From: Romanomermis culicivorax
Lineage: Eukaryota; Nematoda; Enoplea; Mermithida; Mermithidae
Direction of reading: 5' to 3'
DNA: 64,000 nucleotides
NCBI GenBank assembly: GCA_963922205.1
Contig: CAWUHX010000068.1
Location: forward strand, 806,001 to 870,000
Positions 36,301 through 46,450 of this stretch are shown in pieces (the first letter of the stretch is position 1; the number at the start of each line of letters is the position of its first letter). The position numbers and the translations under genes were made by a program. The notes under the pieces are model-generated. The model ran no database searches, was not told where the DNA came from, and worked only from the letters and a program-made list of their open reading frames with translations.

Positions 36301-37294
36301 TTCTACACGAAGTGCTTCAAATGGAAGCTCGAACACTTCGAAAATTTTTATTAAATTTCAGAAATTGAGTGATTTTTTGGAATCCATTTACAGAAAAGCG
36401 GCAAGATATATTCGGATACTCTTTGCTTTGTTGGAAAGGCACTGCAATCTATTATTATTTGCTCTATTTTCGTCTTGCTAGCATCCCGTGGTGTTAAACA
36501 GGGTGAGAGCACTTTCGCACAGCTTATAACATAGGTCGGGGTCAGAGAGCCGACATTTATTTTGTAACATTAAACTCGCAGCTTCGATTTTTCCGGTCAA
36601 ATTACTGAAAAGAGAAATTTTTGTCGCATCTCTTCCGGTGCATCCTGTAGCGTAACCATTGCAAATTGATCGATGGAATTTTATGAGTGATTCAACTCAC
36701 ATCTTTTCTTTTTATTCGTCTAATCTGAACGTTTTGAATTTTTCCTGCATCTCGCTGACGGCATATTTAGTGGAATTAATTGGCATTTTTGGATCAACTT
36801 TCAGGATGTGCAGACATATACAGCCCTCAAAACGGTACATTAATTTGATTGAAATGTTAACAGAATATGTCAGACATTAGTGGCTACAGAAATTAAGAAA
36901 ACATTCTGCGGCCTCCTGCGGGAAGGTTCCTAAAAAAGGCTCCAAAGGCCTTTTTCGGTTTATTTTGACTTCCACTTTGACACTTTAAAAATGAATACAA
37001 GTGTAAAGCAAATGATTAGAACATGTTCTTCACACCCGCGTATAGAGCATGGTCTTCTGCATGCAATAAACATTTGGCTTTAAGGTAACGTCTTTTCTTA
37101 GCTGTGATACTTCGATACACAAATTCAGACCGAAAAATGCCTAAAAATGTAGAAATTCCGAACCTTGGAGTACTGTAGCTATGCGAATTTTGATTTTTGT
37201 GCTGAATGAACGCTGTCACGATACTCAGCATGTAAAAATACTCAAAATATCTCTATTTCAGGTATTATTAATTTTCAACTCATCATAGATCAAT
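33353..37294. other. Gene-free stretch between the two claudin-like first exons
   Basis: No coding exon was supported. Positions 33515-33620 resemble the GATGCAGCGATCCCGTGAAA repeat family seen at 63290. Segments near 35690-35830 and 35960-36110 look like diverged duplicates of each other, sharing CATGGGCACTCC / TATGGGCACACC words and a following TTTATTTTCTTATTTTATAG-like tract. The open frame at 36293-36481 follows a weak acceptor and was not called. If the alternative first exon at 39168 is real, this whole interval is intron for that isoform. Confidence 0.4.
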
Positions 37295-38964
37295 GGGTCT
37301 ATTCTCAAGTGAGCGATTCCCAAGTGAGCGGTTCTCATGTGAGCGAATTCTCTGACCGACTCCCATGTGAGCGATTCCCATTGAACGAATTCCGAAGAGA
37401 GCGAATTCCCAATTGAGCGATTCCCAAGCGCGCGATTCCCAAGTGAGTGATTCCCGAGTGAGCGATTCCCAAGTGATCAAATTCCTAATTGAGTGAATTC
37501 CCGACTGATCGAATTGCCAAGCGAGCGATTCCCAAGTGAGCGATTCCAGAGTGAGCGATTTTCAAGTGATCAAATTTCTAATTGAGCGAATTCCCGACTG
37601 ATCGAATTCCCAATTGAGCGATTCCCAACTAAGCGATTCCCAAGTGAGCGATTCCCAAGTGAGTGATTCCGAAATGAGCAAATTCCCTGAGCGATTCCCA
37701 TGTGAGCGATTCCCCATTGAACGAATTCCAAAGTGAACGAATTCCCAATTGAGCAATTCCCAAGCGAGCGATTCCCAAGTGAGTAATTCCCAATTGAGCA
37801 GTTCCCAAGTAAGTGATTGCCAAGTGAACGATTCCCAAGTGAACGATTCCGAAGTGAGGAAATTCCCTGAGCGATTCCCATGTGAGGGATTCCCCATTGA
37901 GCTAATTCCGAAGTGAGCGATTCCCAATTGAGTGATTACCAAGTGAGCGATTCCCCTATTGAGCGAATTCCCAAGTGAGTGAATTCTTAATGGGGCGATT
38001 CCAAACGAGCGATAAAGAATGTAATAACACTTTCTTCATATTTTCCTCCTTTACCTTATATTTTTCTTAGTATATATTTCTTTTTTCTTTCGTTTTGTGT
38101 GTGTGTTGTTTAGGGTTTCGTTTATGTATGTTTTTGCATGTTCGTCTTTTGACTGCTTTCTTTCGTTTCCTTTTTCTAGTAATCTAATTTTTTCTGATTG
38201 TCTCCCATATAATTCTTGTACAATTCAGTACGCCGTATTTTCTGTTTAATCTTATTCTTTGTGAGTTTTTCTTCATTTTACATACTTTTCATCGTTTTTT
38301 GCTTTTATTTCTTTATTTTTCTCTTTTTCTATTCTCCAGATTCTTTTTTTGTTCTTTTTCCACATTAATTTTTTTTCTTCCTTGCTGTCTTCTCTATCTT
38401 GCTCCTTCTTTCTTGTCACTTTTTTCACGTTTTTTTCTTTTTTTAATGTTTCTCCACCTATTTTCACTCATTCTTAATATCTTCCCTTTTGTTGATGTTT
38501 CCTTTCTCTTGATGTTTTGTTTCTTTCACAATTCTTTTGCTCATGTTTTTCATGAAGATTTTCACATTTACAACGATGAAAGACTCAAACATGCCGAACT
38601 TTACAAGAATTATACAGGAAACTAGGTTATTTAAAATGACAACTTGTAATGTATTAAATCACGAGCAAAAAAATAAAAAATTAAATGACAAGGAAGAAAA
38701 TAAAAGAGGAGACAGAAGATGAAAACGTCAAAACATACATAAACGAAAACATAAGCAATACACACAGAAAACGAAAGAAAAAAGAAATAGATTTAAAGAA
38801 AAATATAAGGTAAAGAAGGAAAATATGAAGAAATTTTATTAAATTCTCTATCGCTCGTTTTAAATTGCCCAATTGGGAATTCGCTCCATTGTGAATTCGC
38901 TCAGACGGGAACTCGCTCAATGGGGAATCGCTCACTTGGGAACAGCTCACGTGAGAATACCCCC
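37295..38964. mobile_element. Foldback-like element with minisatellite arms (FB1)
   Basis: The left arm begins with about 720 bp of a 15-17 bp minisatellite (unit GAGCGATTCCCAAGT), then about 150 bp of unique sequence (TTTCTTCATATTTTCC, TTTACCTTATATTTTTCTT, TTTCTTTCGTTTTGTGTGTG, TTTCGTTTATGTATGTTTT). The right arm holds the same in inverted order: unique part 38700-38860, then about 100 bp of minisatellite ending near 38964 with GAGAATACCCC, which mirrors the left start GGGTCTATTCTC. The loop (about 38160-38700) is T-rich and carries an open frame at 38299-38625 with no credible protein. Long inverted arms with internal tandem repeats are the hallmark of foldback transposons. Confidence 0.65.
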
Positions 38965-39167
38965 GTTTCAGTACCATTGAAGTGTAAATCCAGATATTTT
39001 TAAATTTTTATATTTTGCGTAATTTTCGCTTCTCCAAACAAACTTTTGAGATGTGTGTAATTGAAAATTACAGTATGCCATGACTTACTGTGGCTCAGGC
39101 ATCTCAAGAAATGTTTTCTGATCTTTTCCAATAGAGTGAATACATTTACGTGTACAAAATCACTTAC

Positions 39168-39455
39168 GTAAAAGTAATTCTTGCAACTTTCGAATGTGCC
39201 GTTGGACCCGCAGGAAGCGCTAATTAGCCCGTAACTAATTTCCTCGTAAACTAATTTATTATCACTGCCGTTAAGATTATTCAGGCTAATGTTCATAATT
39301 TGCATAGTACTAATAAAATTTGGATCCGAAACGTTGAACTTAGCGTTCGTAGCTATAAAATGCCGCCAAACCGGCGTCACCAACCCTACGACCGTGAGAC
39401 CGCCGCCGATCATCAATAGAATCATGAAAATGAAATTCATGCACGCGAATCCCAT
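39168..39455 (-). CDS. Alternative first exon 1b of the claudin-like gene
   Basis: ATG at 39455; the exon ends in phase 0 at a perfect GTAAGT donor (39167 downward). It encodes 96 residues: helix 1 about 6-26 (MNFIFMILLMIGGG...VVGLVTP), W30 at the same residue number as in exon 1a, then an extended loop with GLISASC82 and C91 and four N-glycosylation sequons (N41, N55, N62, N85). The text GGGLTVVGLVTPVWR is the family signature, paralogous to GAGLTTVSLATPAWR in exon 1a. No second or third exon of its own was found on the minus strand before 31334, whereas exon 2 at 26891 accepts phase 0. Splicing to it would give a 215-residue isoform. The alternative is a separate gene with lost or unseen downstream exons. 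Confidence 0.7.
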
Positions 39456-40570
39456 AATTAAAATAAAATATATGCAAATTGGTTAAACTTTGAAATAGTG
39501 TCCGTGTAGCGTATTTTATGTCAAATCTTACTGTAGTTCTTTGATCGACATGACTAAACCGTTCCAGAAAAAAATGCGTGTCCGCAAAGTCTTATCTCGA
39601 TGTTCCGGAGTTTAAGACTATTCTGATACGCTCCATTGCTAAGCAACCGGTCAAAACAACACCAAAAAGAAAATGCGGCTCATAAATCGATCAAGAATGA
39701 TGATAATTGACGCTTCCATGATTATAAATCCACTGTTTTTGCTCGAATATGAAAGAATGGTGGAGGTGGTCATTTTTTTCATCATGGAAAAAACGTCGTG
39801 GGATCACCGGAACGTGGTCGAAAATTGACGCAGATACAATGTCTGTTTATCTGAAATGAGATTGCACTGTTTTTTTTAGGAAAACCGTTATTGTATGTTG
39901 GGGTGGGTATGATCCACATCAGATACAGAGGATGTGATGTAACATCTGGAAGAGAGTTCTCGGTGAAATTTACAATAAAGACGATATTGAATTTCAAATC
40001 ATACATATAATTGTGTATTGGATAACCCATAATTACGTAAGTGATGTTACACAACAACATTTTTGCTTTTTTGTATTGTTTACATCAAAATTTACATAAA
40101 TCTTTGAAAATTTGTATATGCCTAATATCACAGCAACGGGGGTAGCATGAAGTGACAAACCGTGCATTTGATAGATAGCATCTGGTAGCGTGCCTCTTAT
40201 AGCTTCTTGGACGTAAGCATTGTAGTTTCGTCAAAGTTGAGACTTGATAATCAAATCAGTATAAGATCATAATGCGTGCACATAGACAAATCCACCTTAT
40301 GTTCCACTTTTGCAAGAGAGCCCCTAAATATCTACTACCATTGTGTAGCACTCAAACGTGACTTTTTGGTAGGTTGCAGTAGTCAACTTGTGAAAAATAT
40401 AGACTTTCAATGCAGATTTGTTATCTGCATAAACATTTTTTTGTACGTCGAACAGCTCGTTACCTCGAATTTGTATGAAAATCTGACACTAGGAATGCCC
40501 GGTACACCAAATAATGATCAAAGACAAACACAAAAATTCCGTTTAATTTCAAGATTTCATTTTCACGTTT
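39456..40570. other. Gene-free region beside exon 1b
   Basis: Presumed upstream region of claudin-like exon 1b on the minus strand. AT-rich words such as CATATATTTTATTTTAATTA lie just before the ATG and could serve as a TATA element. Minus-strand open frame 39782-40060 has no recognisable features. Nothing else was identified. Confidence 0.35.
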
Positions 40571-40816
40571 CTTAGGCTTAATCTCAGACTTAGGCTCATG
40601 TCCAAGCTTAGGCTTAAGCTTAGGTTTGAACTTGATCTTACCTAAATCGCTTAAGCTCAGGCTCAGACGTAGGCTTCGACTTAATTTAGACACATACTTA
40701 GGCTTAGGCTTAGACTTCAGCTCAGGATTATACCTAGGCTTAGTTTTAGGCTTAGGCTAAGGCGTAGGCTTGGTCCTTACGCTTAGGCTCAGGCTTAGGC
40801 TTAGGCTTAGGCTTAT

Positions 40817-40879
<63 letters not shown>

Positions 40880-41110
40880 TTGGCTCAGGCTTAGGCTCAG
40901 GCTTAGGCTCAAGCTTAGGCTCAAGCTTAGGCTCAAGCTTAGGCTCAAGCTTAGGCTCAGGCTTTGGCTTAAACTTGGGCTTAGACTTAAACTTAAGCTT
41001 TGGGTTATACTTAGGCCTAGACTAAGGCTTAGACTTAAACTTAAGCTTTGGGTTATACTTAGGCCTAGACTAAGGCTTAGACTTAAGCCTAGGCTAAGGC
41101 TTAGGCCTAG
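40571..41110 (+). repeat. Degenerate interstitial (TTAGGC)n array
   Basis: About 540 bp of hexamers, mainly TTAGGC, TCAGGC and AAGGCT-phase variants. A homogeneous core of TCAGGC units spans about 40815-40880, and a higher-order 12-mer AAGCTTAGGCTC repeats near 40905-40955. TTAGGC is the telomere repeat of many nematodes, with the G-rich strand on plus here. Near the right end a 60-bp unit containing AGACTTAAACTTAAGCTTTG is duplicated. Reading frames through it give only Leu-Ser or Leu-Arg repeats and are not genes. Confidence 0.85.
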
Positions 41111-42132
41111 TCGTGCATTTGAGGTAACGAAACGTTCGATATAATCGGACGTTCGAGATAACGGGGTGCTCAGGGTTATGGTAAGTGTCACAATTACAAA
41201 ACTCAATCGAAAGAAGTGGGCTTTGGTGCTTTCCAAGTTTTGGGAAAATGCTTTGACACATTTTAGGCCACTTCGATAATGAAATGAGATAGGCTCATTA
41301 AATAACATCTGCAATAATTTTTAGATTAAATTATGCTATCCATATCCATCTTTTCAATTTCCCGCATGCTTGTGAAATCAGTTATATGAATATTTACCAT
41401 TGTAAGCTTTTTCATGCAAATTTTGGTTTAAATAATTTCCTCTGAAAAAGACGACTTTTTCGAGTTAAAGAAGGCACTATAGCATTTCCAATTTCAGAAT
41501 TTACATTTGTTAGCTGTTCCTCAATTTTTTTTGTTCTGCTCCTTACGCTAAGAAACTTTGTGTCTCAGTAATTTTGCTTGATAAATTAATCCTATGAAAT
41601 TAAAGCTGTCCATTATCAAAATCGACATATTCGCAAGTGTTTGAGAGTCTTCTATTCAATATATTCGTGGCTAAAAAGTTTTTTACGCTTGCCATTAAAA
41701 TTCAGTATATGATTTTCTACTTTTCAGCACATCCTTTTCGAAAAAGTACAAATTTTATAATAAAGCAAGTACATAAACTCGTTTCTTTGGACCAACTTTC
41801 AAGCTAACTAGTTAGGCAAAGTAAATAACAAAGAGCAGAAAGTCGACAAAGCTCTCTCTCTCTCTCTCGCTCTTTGGCATGGTGTGCATCATACAGTCAT
41901 GTTCAGAATTTAGATACTATAGCACATCCTGTATACATTCGCGTTACTGTTCATTGATTTTTCCCGGGGCTTTTGTGCATCAAGCCTTCAAAACATTCGT
42001 ATGCAGCACACCCGCTAGCATTCACTCTTTTTTCATCTTGTCTAAAGTAGAGAGTTAACATCGTTCTTTTATCAGCTAACATGTTCTCGTAATTCTTCGT
42101 GTTCAACTTTCTTTTCATTTTATTAGAGCAAT
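41111..42132. other. Gene-free region with CT microsatellite
   Basis: Contains a short (CT)n tract at 41851-41868. It otherwise holds the presumed upstream region of the small membrane protein gene at 42133. No exon was recognised. Confidence 0.45.
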
Positions 42133-44951
42133 ATGGTCAGTTTGAAACAGGAATTAAGTTTGTTGGATTATTTCGGACCTTTGGTCGTTTTCGTCAGTTT
42201 TTTCGTCATTGTTTTTTTAATATCGTTTACGTGCATCATGTGGTTTTGCATAAGCAGTGCCGACGAGGCTGTCGTTTTGCAAAAAGTAAGTGAGGATTTT
42301 TGTAGCACCTATGCATTTTCTGAGCAGTGGTACTGTAGACTACTATTCTGATTCATGTGTGAATTTTTACATTATTATACACGTGTGAAAACTTGGTCAC
42401 GCTGCAGATCTACACTATGATGTCCATAGATTTTAGTTGGTTCAACAATTCAGTGATTCGCGTGCTAAGTAGTTCCGCAAGTGATTTGAGATGTTGCTGT
42501 TAGTTCAGGAGGTACGTAAAGGTATTTTCGAGCGAAAAAAATTTTTGTCCTTACTCTTTCCTAGATTTTTTGTTTATAATTCAAAAATTTTTTCTGAGCA
42601 AAATTTGAAAATCTTTAGCAAAAGAAACATTTTATATTATTTCAGAAATTTTTTTTTGGAAATGTAGTCTTAATTTGAGAATAACAAAAATTAGTTCTAT
42701 CTATCTCACTAGAATTATCCACCTAAAAAATCGTTGAAAGTTAGTTGATGTATTGATAAACATCCTGTCCTGTGTGATTTACTTATTCACAGAGAATCGT
42801 AAAAATATTAAATGTCTTATTATTCAACAGCTTATGGAATAAAATAGACTATAAAGAATTTTGAAAAAATAACATCAGAGACCAATCGACCACAGAACGG
42901 TGCCTTGTGTAGCTGTTTTTTCTAACAGTCAATTTTTACTAATTAATGAGTTCATTGATTTGTTCAGCAGAGCACTCATTCATGCAACCGAAAAACAATG
43001 ATTACTGAACTAATGAAGGTTTAAAACTGTTCAGGCGCGACTAGCAGAATTTATTGATATTTTTTTTACAGGAATAGTTATTCATTATAGTATTCTGTAA
43101 TTACGAACATACTAATGCAGGTATATGAGATATCTTGAGCACCAGTTGACCACAAGATAACTCAAGTAGTTAATGATATATTCATCAAATCTGATCCAGA
43201 TTCACCACTTTTTATCCTCAAAAATTCATCTATTCCTACCCCTAAAAATCTAATTTTATCCGACGCATTTTTTAAAGAAGCCTTTGCAGAAAGTACAGGT
43301 CAGATGCAACCTAAGAGACATTATCTGCATCATAACACTTTACTCGAGTTACCATCTGAAAAATTGATCGTGCCCCAACTCCGCCACCGTCCCAACACCG
43401 CCACCGTCCCATCTCCGCCACCGTCCCAACTCCGCCACTATCGTGTCCCAACACCGCCACCGTCCCAACTCCGCCACTGTCCCAACACCGCCACCGTCCC
43501 AACTCCGCCACCGTCCCAACTCCGCCACTGTCCCAACTCTGCCACTTTCTTGTCCTAACTTTCGCAATCTTTCAAAAAGTTTGTTTTTTGTAACAAAGTT
43601 TTTTTTTACTCAACAACATGACATTGCTAATTCATAGGATGGCAAAAACTGATATTATCATTAAAGCAATAAATACATGGTATATTTATATAATCTTCGT
43701 TTGTATAGTCGTACTTAACTATACAAGCGATTTTACCGAAATAACCAAAAATAGAACAACGAGCGTGAGACCGGAATTTACTTCATTAGCATATTACCAA
43801 AATAACTGTGTGCTTTGCACATTAAAATACAAACATACGGATCTGTTTTCATTTCTTGTCGTCAATTGATTCGAATTTGTGTAATCAAATCATGGGTGAC
43901 TTTAGTCCTATTGAAAATTTTATGAATCAGGAATTAAAGAGTAGAACGGGAACGATTTGATGGCCAGAATAACAGATTATTTGCGTCATTTAGTGCATCT
44001 ATTGGGTTAATGTTGAAATTTGCATTCGGAATTGATGAATAAATATGATACATTGACACGGAAAAATTATCACTTATATCATAAAATATTGTTCATTCAT
44101 AGATCTGATAAGCACATTTGGTTAAGTTTAACGCGTTACAAAAGATAAACTTTTTGAAAGATTGCGAAAGTTAGGACAAGAAAGTGGCGGAGTTGGGACA
44201 GTGGAGGAGTTGGGACGGTGGCGGAGTTGGGACGGTGGCGGTGTTGGGACAGTGGCGGAGTTGGGACGGTGGCGGAGTTGGGACGGTGGCGGTGTTGGGA
44301 CACGATAGTGGCGGAGTTGGGACGGTGGCGGAGTTGGGATGGTGGCGGTGTTGGGACGGTGGCGGTGTTGGGACGGGCCCGAAAAATTAAGTTCTGAAAG
44401 TTTAGAAAATCGAACGTGCTTTGTAAAATGAAACTTATCAATTAATCCTACAGAAGTATTTCCCAATATGAAAACTATACATGTGCTACAAAAATGGCTC
44501 GATTTTATAGTTCCCAACAATGTAAAAACGAAGTTCTTGCTCCGCATGATCGATACAAAAAAATAATGTCAAAAGATTTTGATTAGAAGTGCAGTTTCGA
44601 TCGATAAATTTATGAGATCGAGTGGAAGATTTCCTTTTCACGTTCCAAATTTTTTAAAGAAAATATTATTTGAGTTTTTAAGAATTTTACAAACACATGA
44701 CATCACCAAAATGAATATTTCTGAAACTCAACTCCTGAAAATTCAACCTGTTGTCCATTTGTCTATGTAAATTAGCATCGCCATTCAGCATAAATTACTC
44801 GGAAAACTTCTGCAAAATTTGCAAAAAATCTCGTTTAATTTTTCCTCGGCAAGTTTTTCTTTTTCAGTGGAACGTACCTTGCACCAGAAAGAGGAAATTC
44901 AGTTCGAGAAGGAGATACAGCGTGGAAGCCGCCGCCGTTGCGAATCGTTGA
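42133..44951 (+). CDS. Small single-pass membrane protein (about 78 aa), two exons
   Basis: Exon 42133-42285 encodes 51 residues, MVSLKQELSLLDYFGP followed by one strong membrane helix (about 17-41, LVVFVSFFVIVFLISFTCIM) and a short acidic tail, ending in phase 0 at GTAAGT. The ATG is preceded by TTTTATTAGAGCA, so a leader intron or trans-splice site is possible. Exon 44868-44951 follows TTTTTCTTTTTCAG. In phase 0 it gives WNVPCTRKRKFSSRRRYS then VEAAAVANR and a stop. Another frame of the same exon (ERTLHQKEEIQFEKEIQRGS...) looks equally protein-like, so an unseen exon could shift the phase. A competing 3' route is exons 45723-45794 and 46027-46134, also phase 0. No family recognised. The 2.6-kb intron hosts the second foldback element. 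Confidence 0.55.
42662..42853. repeat. CTATAG-ended MITE copy, eroded (family M1)
   Basis: Left end TGTAGTCTTAATTTGAGAAT with interior ACAAAAATTAGTTCTATCTA, right end AAAATAGACTATAAAG. Same internal order as other copies. Sits in the intron of the 42133 gene. Confidence 0.45.
43371..44380. mobile_element. Foldback-like element with minisatellite arms (FB2)
   Basis: Left arm 43371-43594 and right arm 44135-44380 are inverted copies. Each has about ten units of a 17-bp minisatellite (CCCAACTCCGCCACCGT) and a 55-bp inner unique part (TTTCTTGTCCTAACTTTCGC then AATCTTTCAAAAAGTTT and TTGTAAC), the latter matching at all but about two positions. The 540-bp loop carries an open frame at 43618-43869 of 83 mostly hydrophobic residues, with ATG but no recognised family. 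Architecture is the same as FB1, but the repeat unit is unrelated. Confidence 0.75.
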
Positions 44952-44999
44952 TATTTTGCCGTTTATGATTTTCACATATAAGTTTAATTATTCGAACAT

Positions 45000-45345
45000 A
45001 AAACAAAAAAGTAGGTTCGATTTGACACGCTATTTTCACATAGTAAAAAAATTTTTACTGTAGGAAAAATTTTCTTCATGGCAATGGAAAGGCCAAAAAT
45101 CACAGGAAAAACATCATGCTTATCCGCCTTTGATTTGGATAGAATTGTGTCCGCACCTGAGTGCTGCCTTAGAAATTTTGACCATTTAACCAGGTTATTG
45201 GAGGACATTTTCACTTGTTCTGTTTGTTGCACATGGATGAGAAATTTCCTCTAATTGATTGCAGTAATTGAGTTTCTCACTTTTTCGTGTCAAACTTACT
45301 TTCATGAGATTGGTGCATTTGTCTTTACAGATAAATAGACTATAG
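45000..45345 (-). repeat. Dispersed repeat family M2, inverted copy
   Basis: In inverted order it matches 63290-63590: AGTAGGTTCGATTTGACACG at the left equals the AAATTAAACCTACTTTTTCC region there, and AAACTTACTTTCATGAGATT at the right equals its GTGAAAGTAAGTTC end. The interior CACAGGAAAAACATCATGCT is shared with a third copy at 54405-54665. Confidence 0.55.
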
Positions 45346-45722
45346 TAGTCAACTTTATCAGAGAGGTCTCGAGGCTCAACAATTAGTTTTTCACCGCAGT
45401 GTTGCTAATGTATAAAAGTAAGATTCTCTCCGTTTCTTTATCCAAACGGATGCGACACAGTAATGAGAATCGTAATTAGAAAATTAGCACAAAAAATTTT
45501 ACACTCTGCCGTTAGCTTTTTACTGTTCATAGTTGCTTGCTCACAAAATTGTGTTACTTACTAATAAAAATAAAATTTTACTCCATTTGTGTGATTTTTT
45601 ATTCACTTTGTGTTTGTTTAGTTTTCTTATGATGTATCGATGGATGTTTTTTATTTTTGTTTTTTCAATTCTTTTAATCCATCACTTTTCATGTCCAAAA
45701 TTTTGTGCCTAATTTTTTCAAG

Positions 45723-46134
45723 CTAGAAATTAACAAAATATACCGCGAAATACCGAAAAATCTTCGAAACGGAAACTGCTATGTGGAAGAAAAGGTATGA
45801 ATGCTGCATACAAAATGAATCATGTGAAATTTACTTGAAGCCGCATTGTGATAAGAATGCGATGAGCGTGTACTGTACTTTTTACTAGATAACTTTTGTT
45901 CTGGAGCATTGATTTCGACAAATTTGTTTGAATTTCAACTAGGAAGTCAAATTCTATAGGATGCTATCTTTTATTCAGGATTTACCGTAGCTGTCCGTGC
46001 CATAAATGAATGAATTTTTCTTGTAGAAAATCATTCATTGGCGTATTCGATTTGTTGTTCAGCATTCATTGTTACGTTGTTGTGGTTCTTTTGTGTATAA
46101 AACAATACCAATTCAATGTAAAAATTTTTAGCAG
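45723..46134 (+). CDS. Two exon-like segments, possible alternative 3' end of the 42133 gene
   Basis: 45723-45794 follows TTTTTTCAAG and encodes LEINKIYREIPKNLRNGNCY then VEEK; the other two frames stop at once. It ends at GTATGA in phase 0. 46027-46134 follows TTTTTCTTGTAG and encodes KIIHWRIRFVVQHSLLRCCG then SFVYKTIPIQCKNF and a stop. All joins with exon 42133-42285 are phase 0, giving about 109 residues. A different frame (46010-46450) gives a longer uninterrupted ORF over the same DNA, so these exons are tentative. Confidence 0.3.
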
Positions 46135-46450
46135 ATGGGATGTAGAGAATTATATCGACATAGCTACAGTAAAACGAAAATTATTGACGAAAAATTTCAA
46201 GGTAGCTCACTGGTTTTTTTTACATTATGCTTACAATATAAATAAATTTTTTGGAAAAACGTCAAAAGTCAGTTTAATTCGACATCTATCCGATGATAGA
46301 ACTCACGTTCCATTAACTCGATTACTCAAAATTAAACTAAACAGACTATTTACGTTAACTGCTGAAGTCCTTGCATGCCTTCAGAAAGGAACGATTCGCA
46401 GGATACCAGATCAACGAAAAATCGATCGATCGACAAAACTGTTATCATGA
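46010..46450 (+). CDS. Uninterrupted 146-codon ORF, uncertain
   Basis: Begins MNFSCRKSFIGVFDLLFSIH with a hydrophobic N-terminal third (VVVVLLC), then a basic region with TVKRKLLTKNFKVAHWFFLH and LRHLSDDRTHVPLTRLLK-like text. It is unusually long for chance in this AT-rich DNA, but codon use is ordinary and no family was recognised. It competes with the exon model 46027-46134. Confidence 0.25.
   Translation: MNFSCRKSFIGVFDLLFSIHCYVVVVLLCIKQYQFNVKIFSRWDVENYIDIATVKRKLLTKNFKVAHWFFLHYAYNINKFFGKTSKVSLIRHLSDDRTHVPLTRLLKIKLNRLFTLTAEVLACLQKGTIRRIPDQRKIDRSTKLLS

Noticed and set aside
36293-36481. 62-codon ORF after GATGCAG
   Set aside because: Weak acceptor context, ordinary codon use and no partner exon.
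37283-37942. Minus-strand frames encoding repeated GNRSLGNRSL-type peptides
   Set aside because: They are the FB1 minisatellite read in three frames; no frame is favoured.
40757-41314. Long open frames on both strands encoding Leu-Ser and Leu-Arg repeats
   Set aside because: They are the six-base TTAGGC-type array read as codons; both strands are open for the same reason.
43304-43558. Pro/Ser/Gln-rich or Gly-rich frames on both strands, and their mirror at 44128-44547
   Set aside because: They are the FB2 minisatellite arms; both strands and several frames are open.
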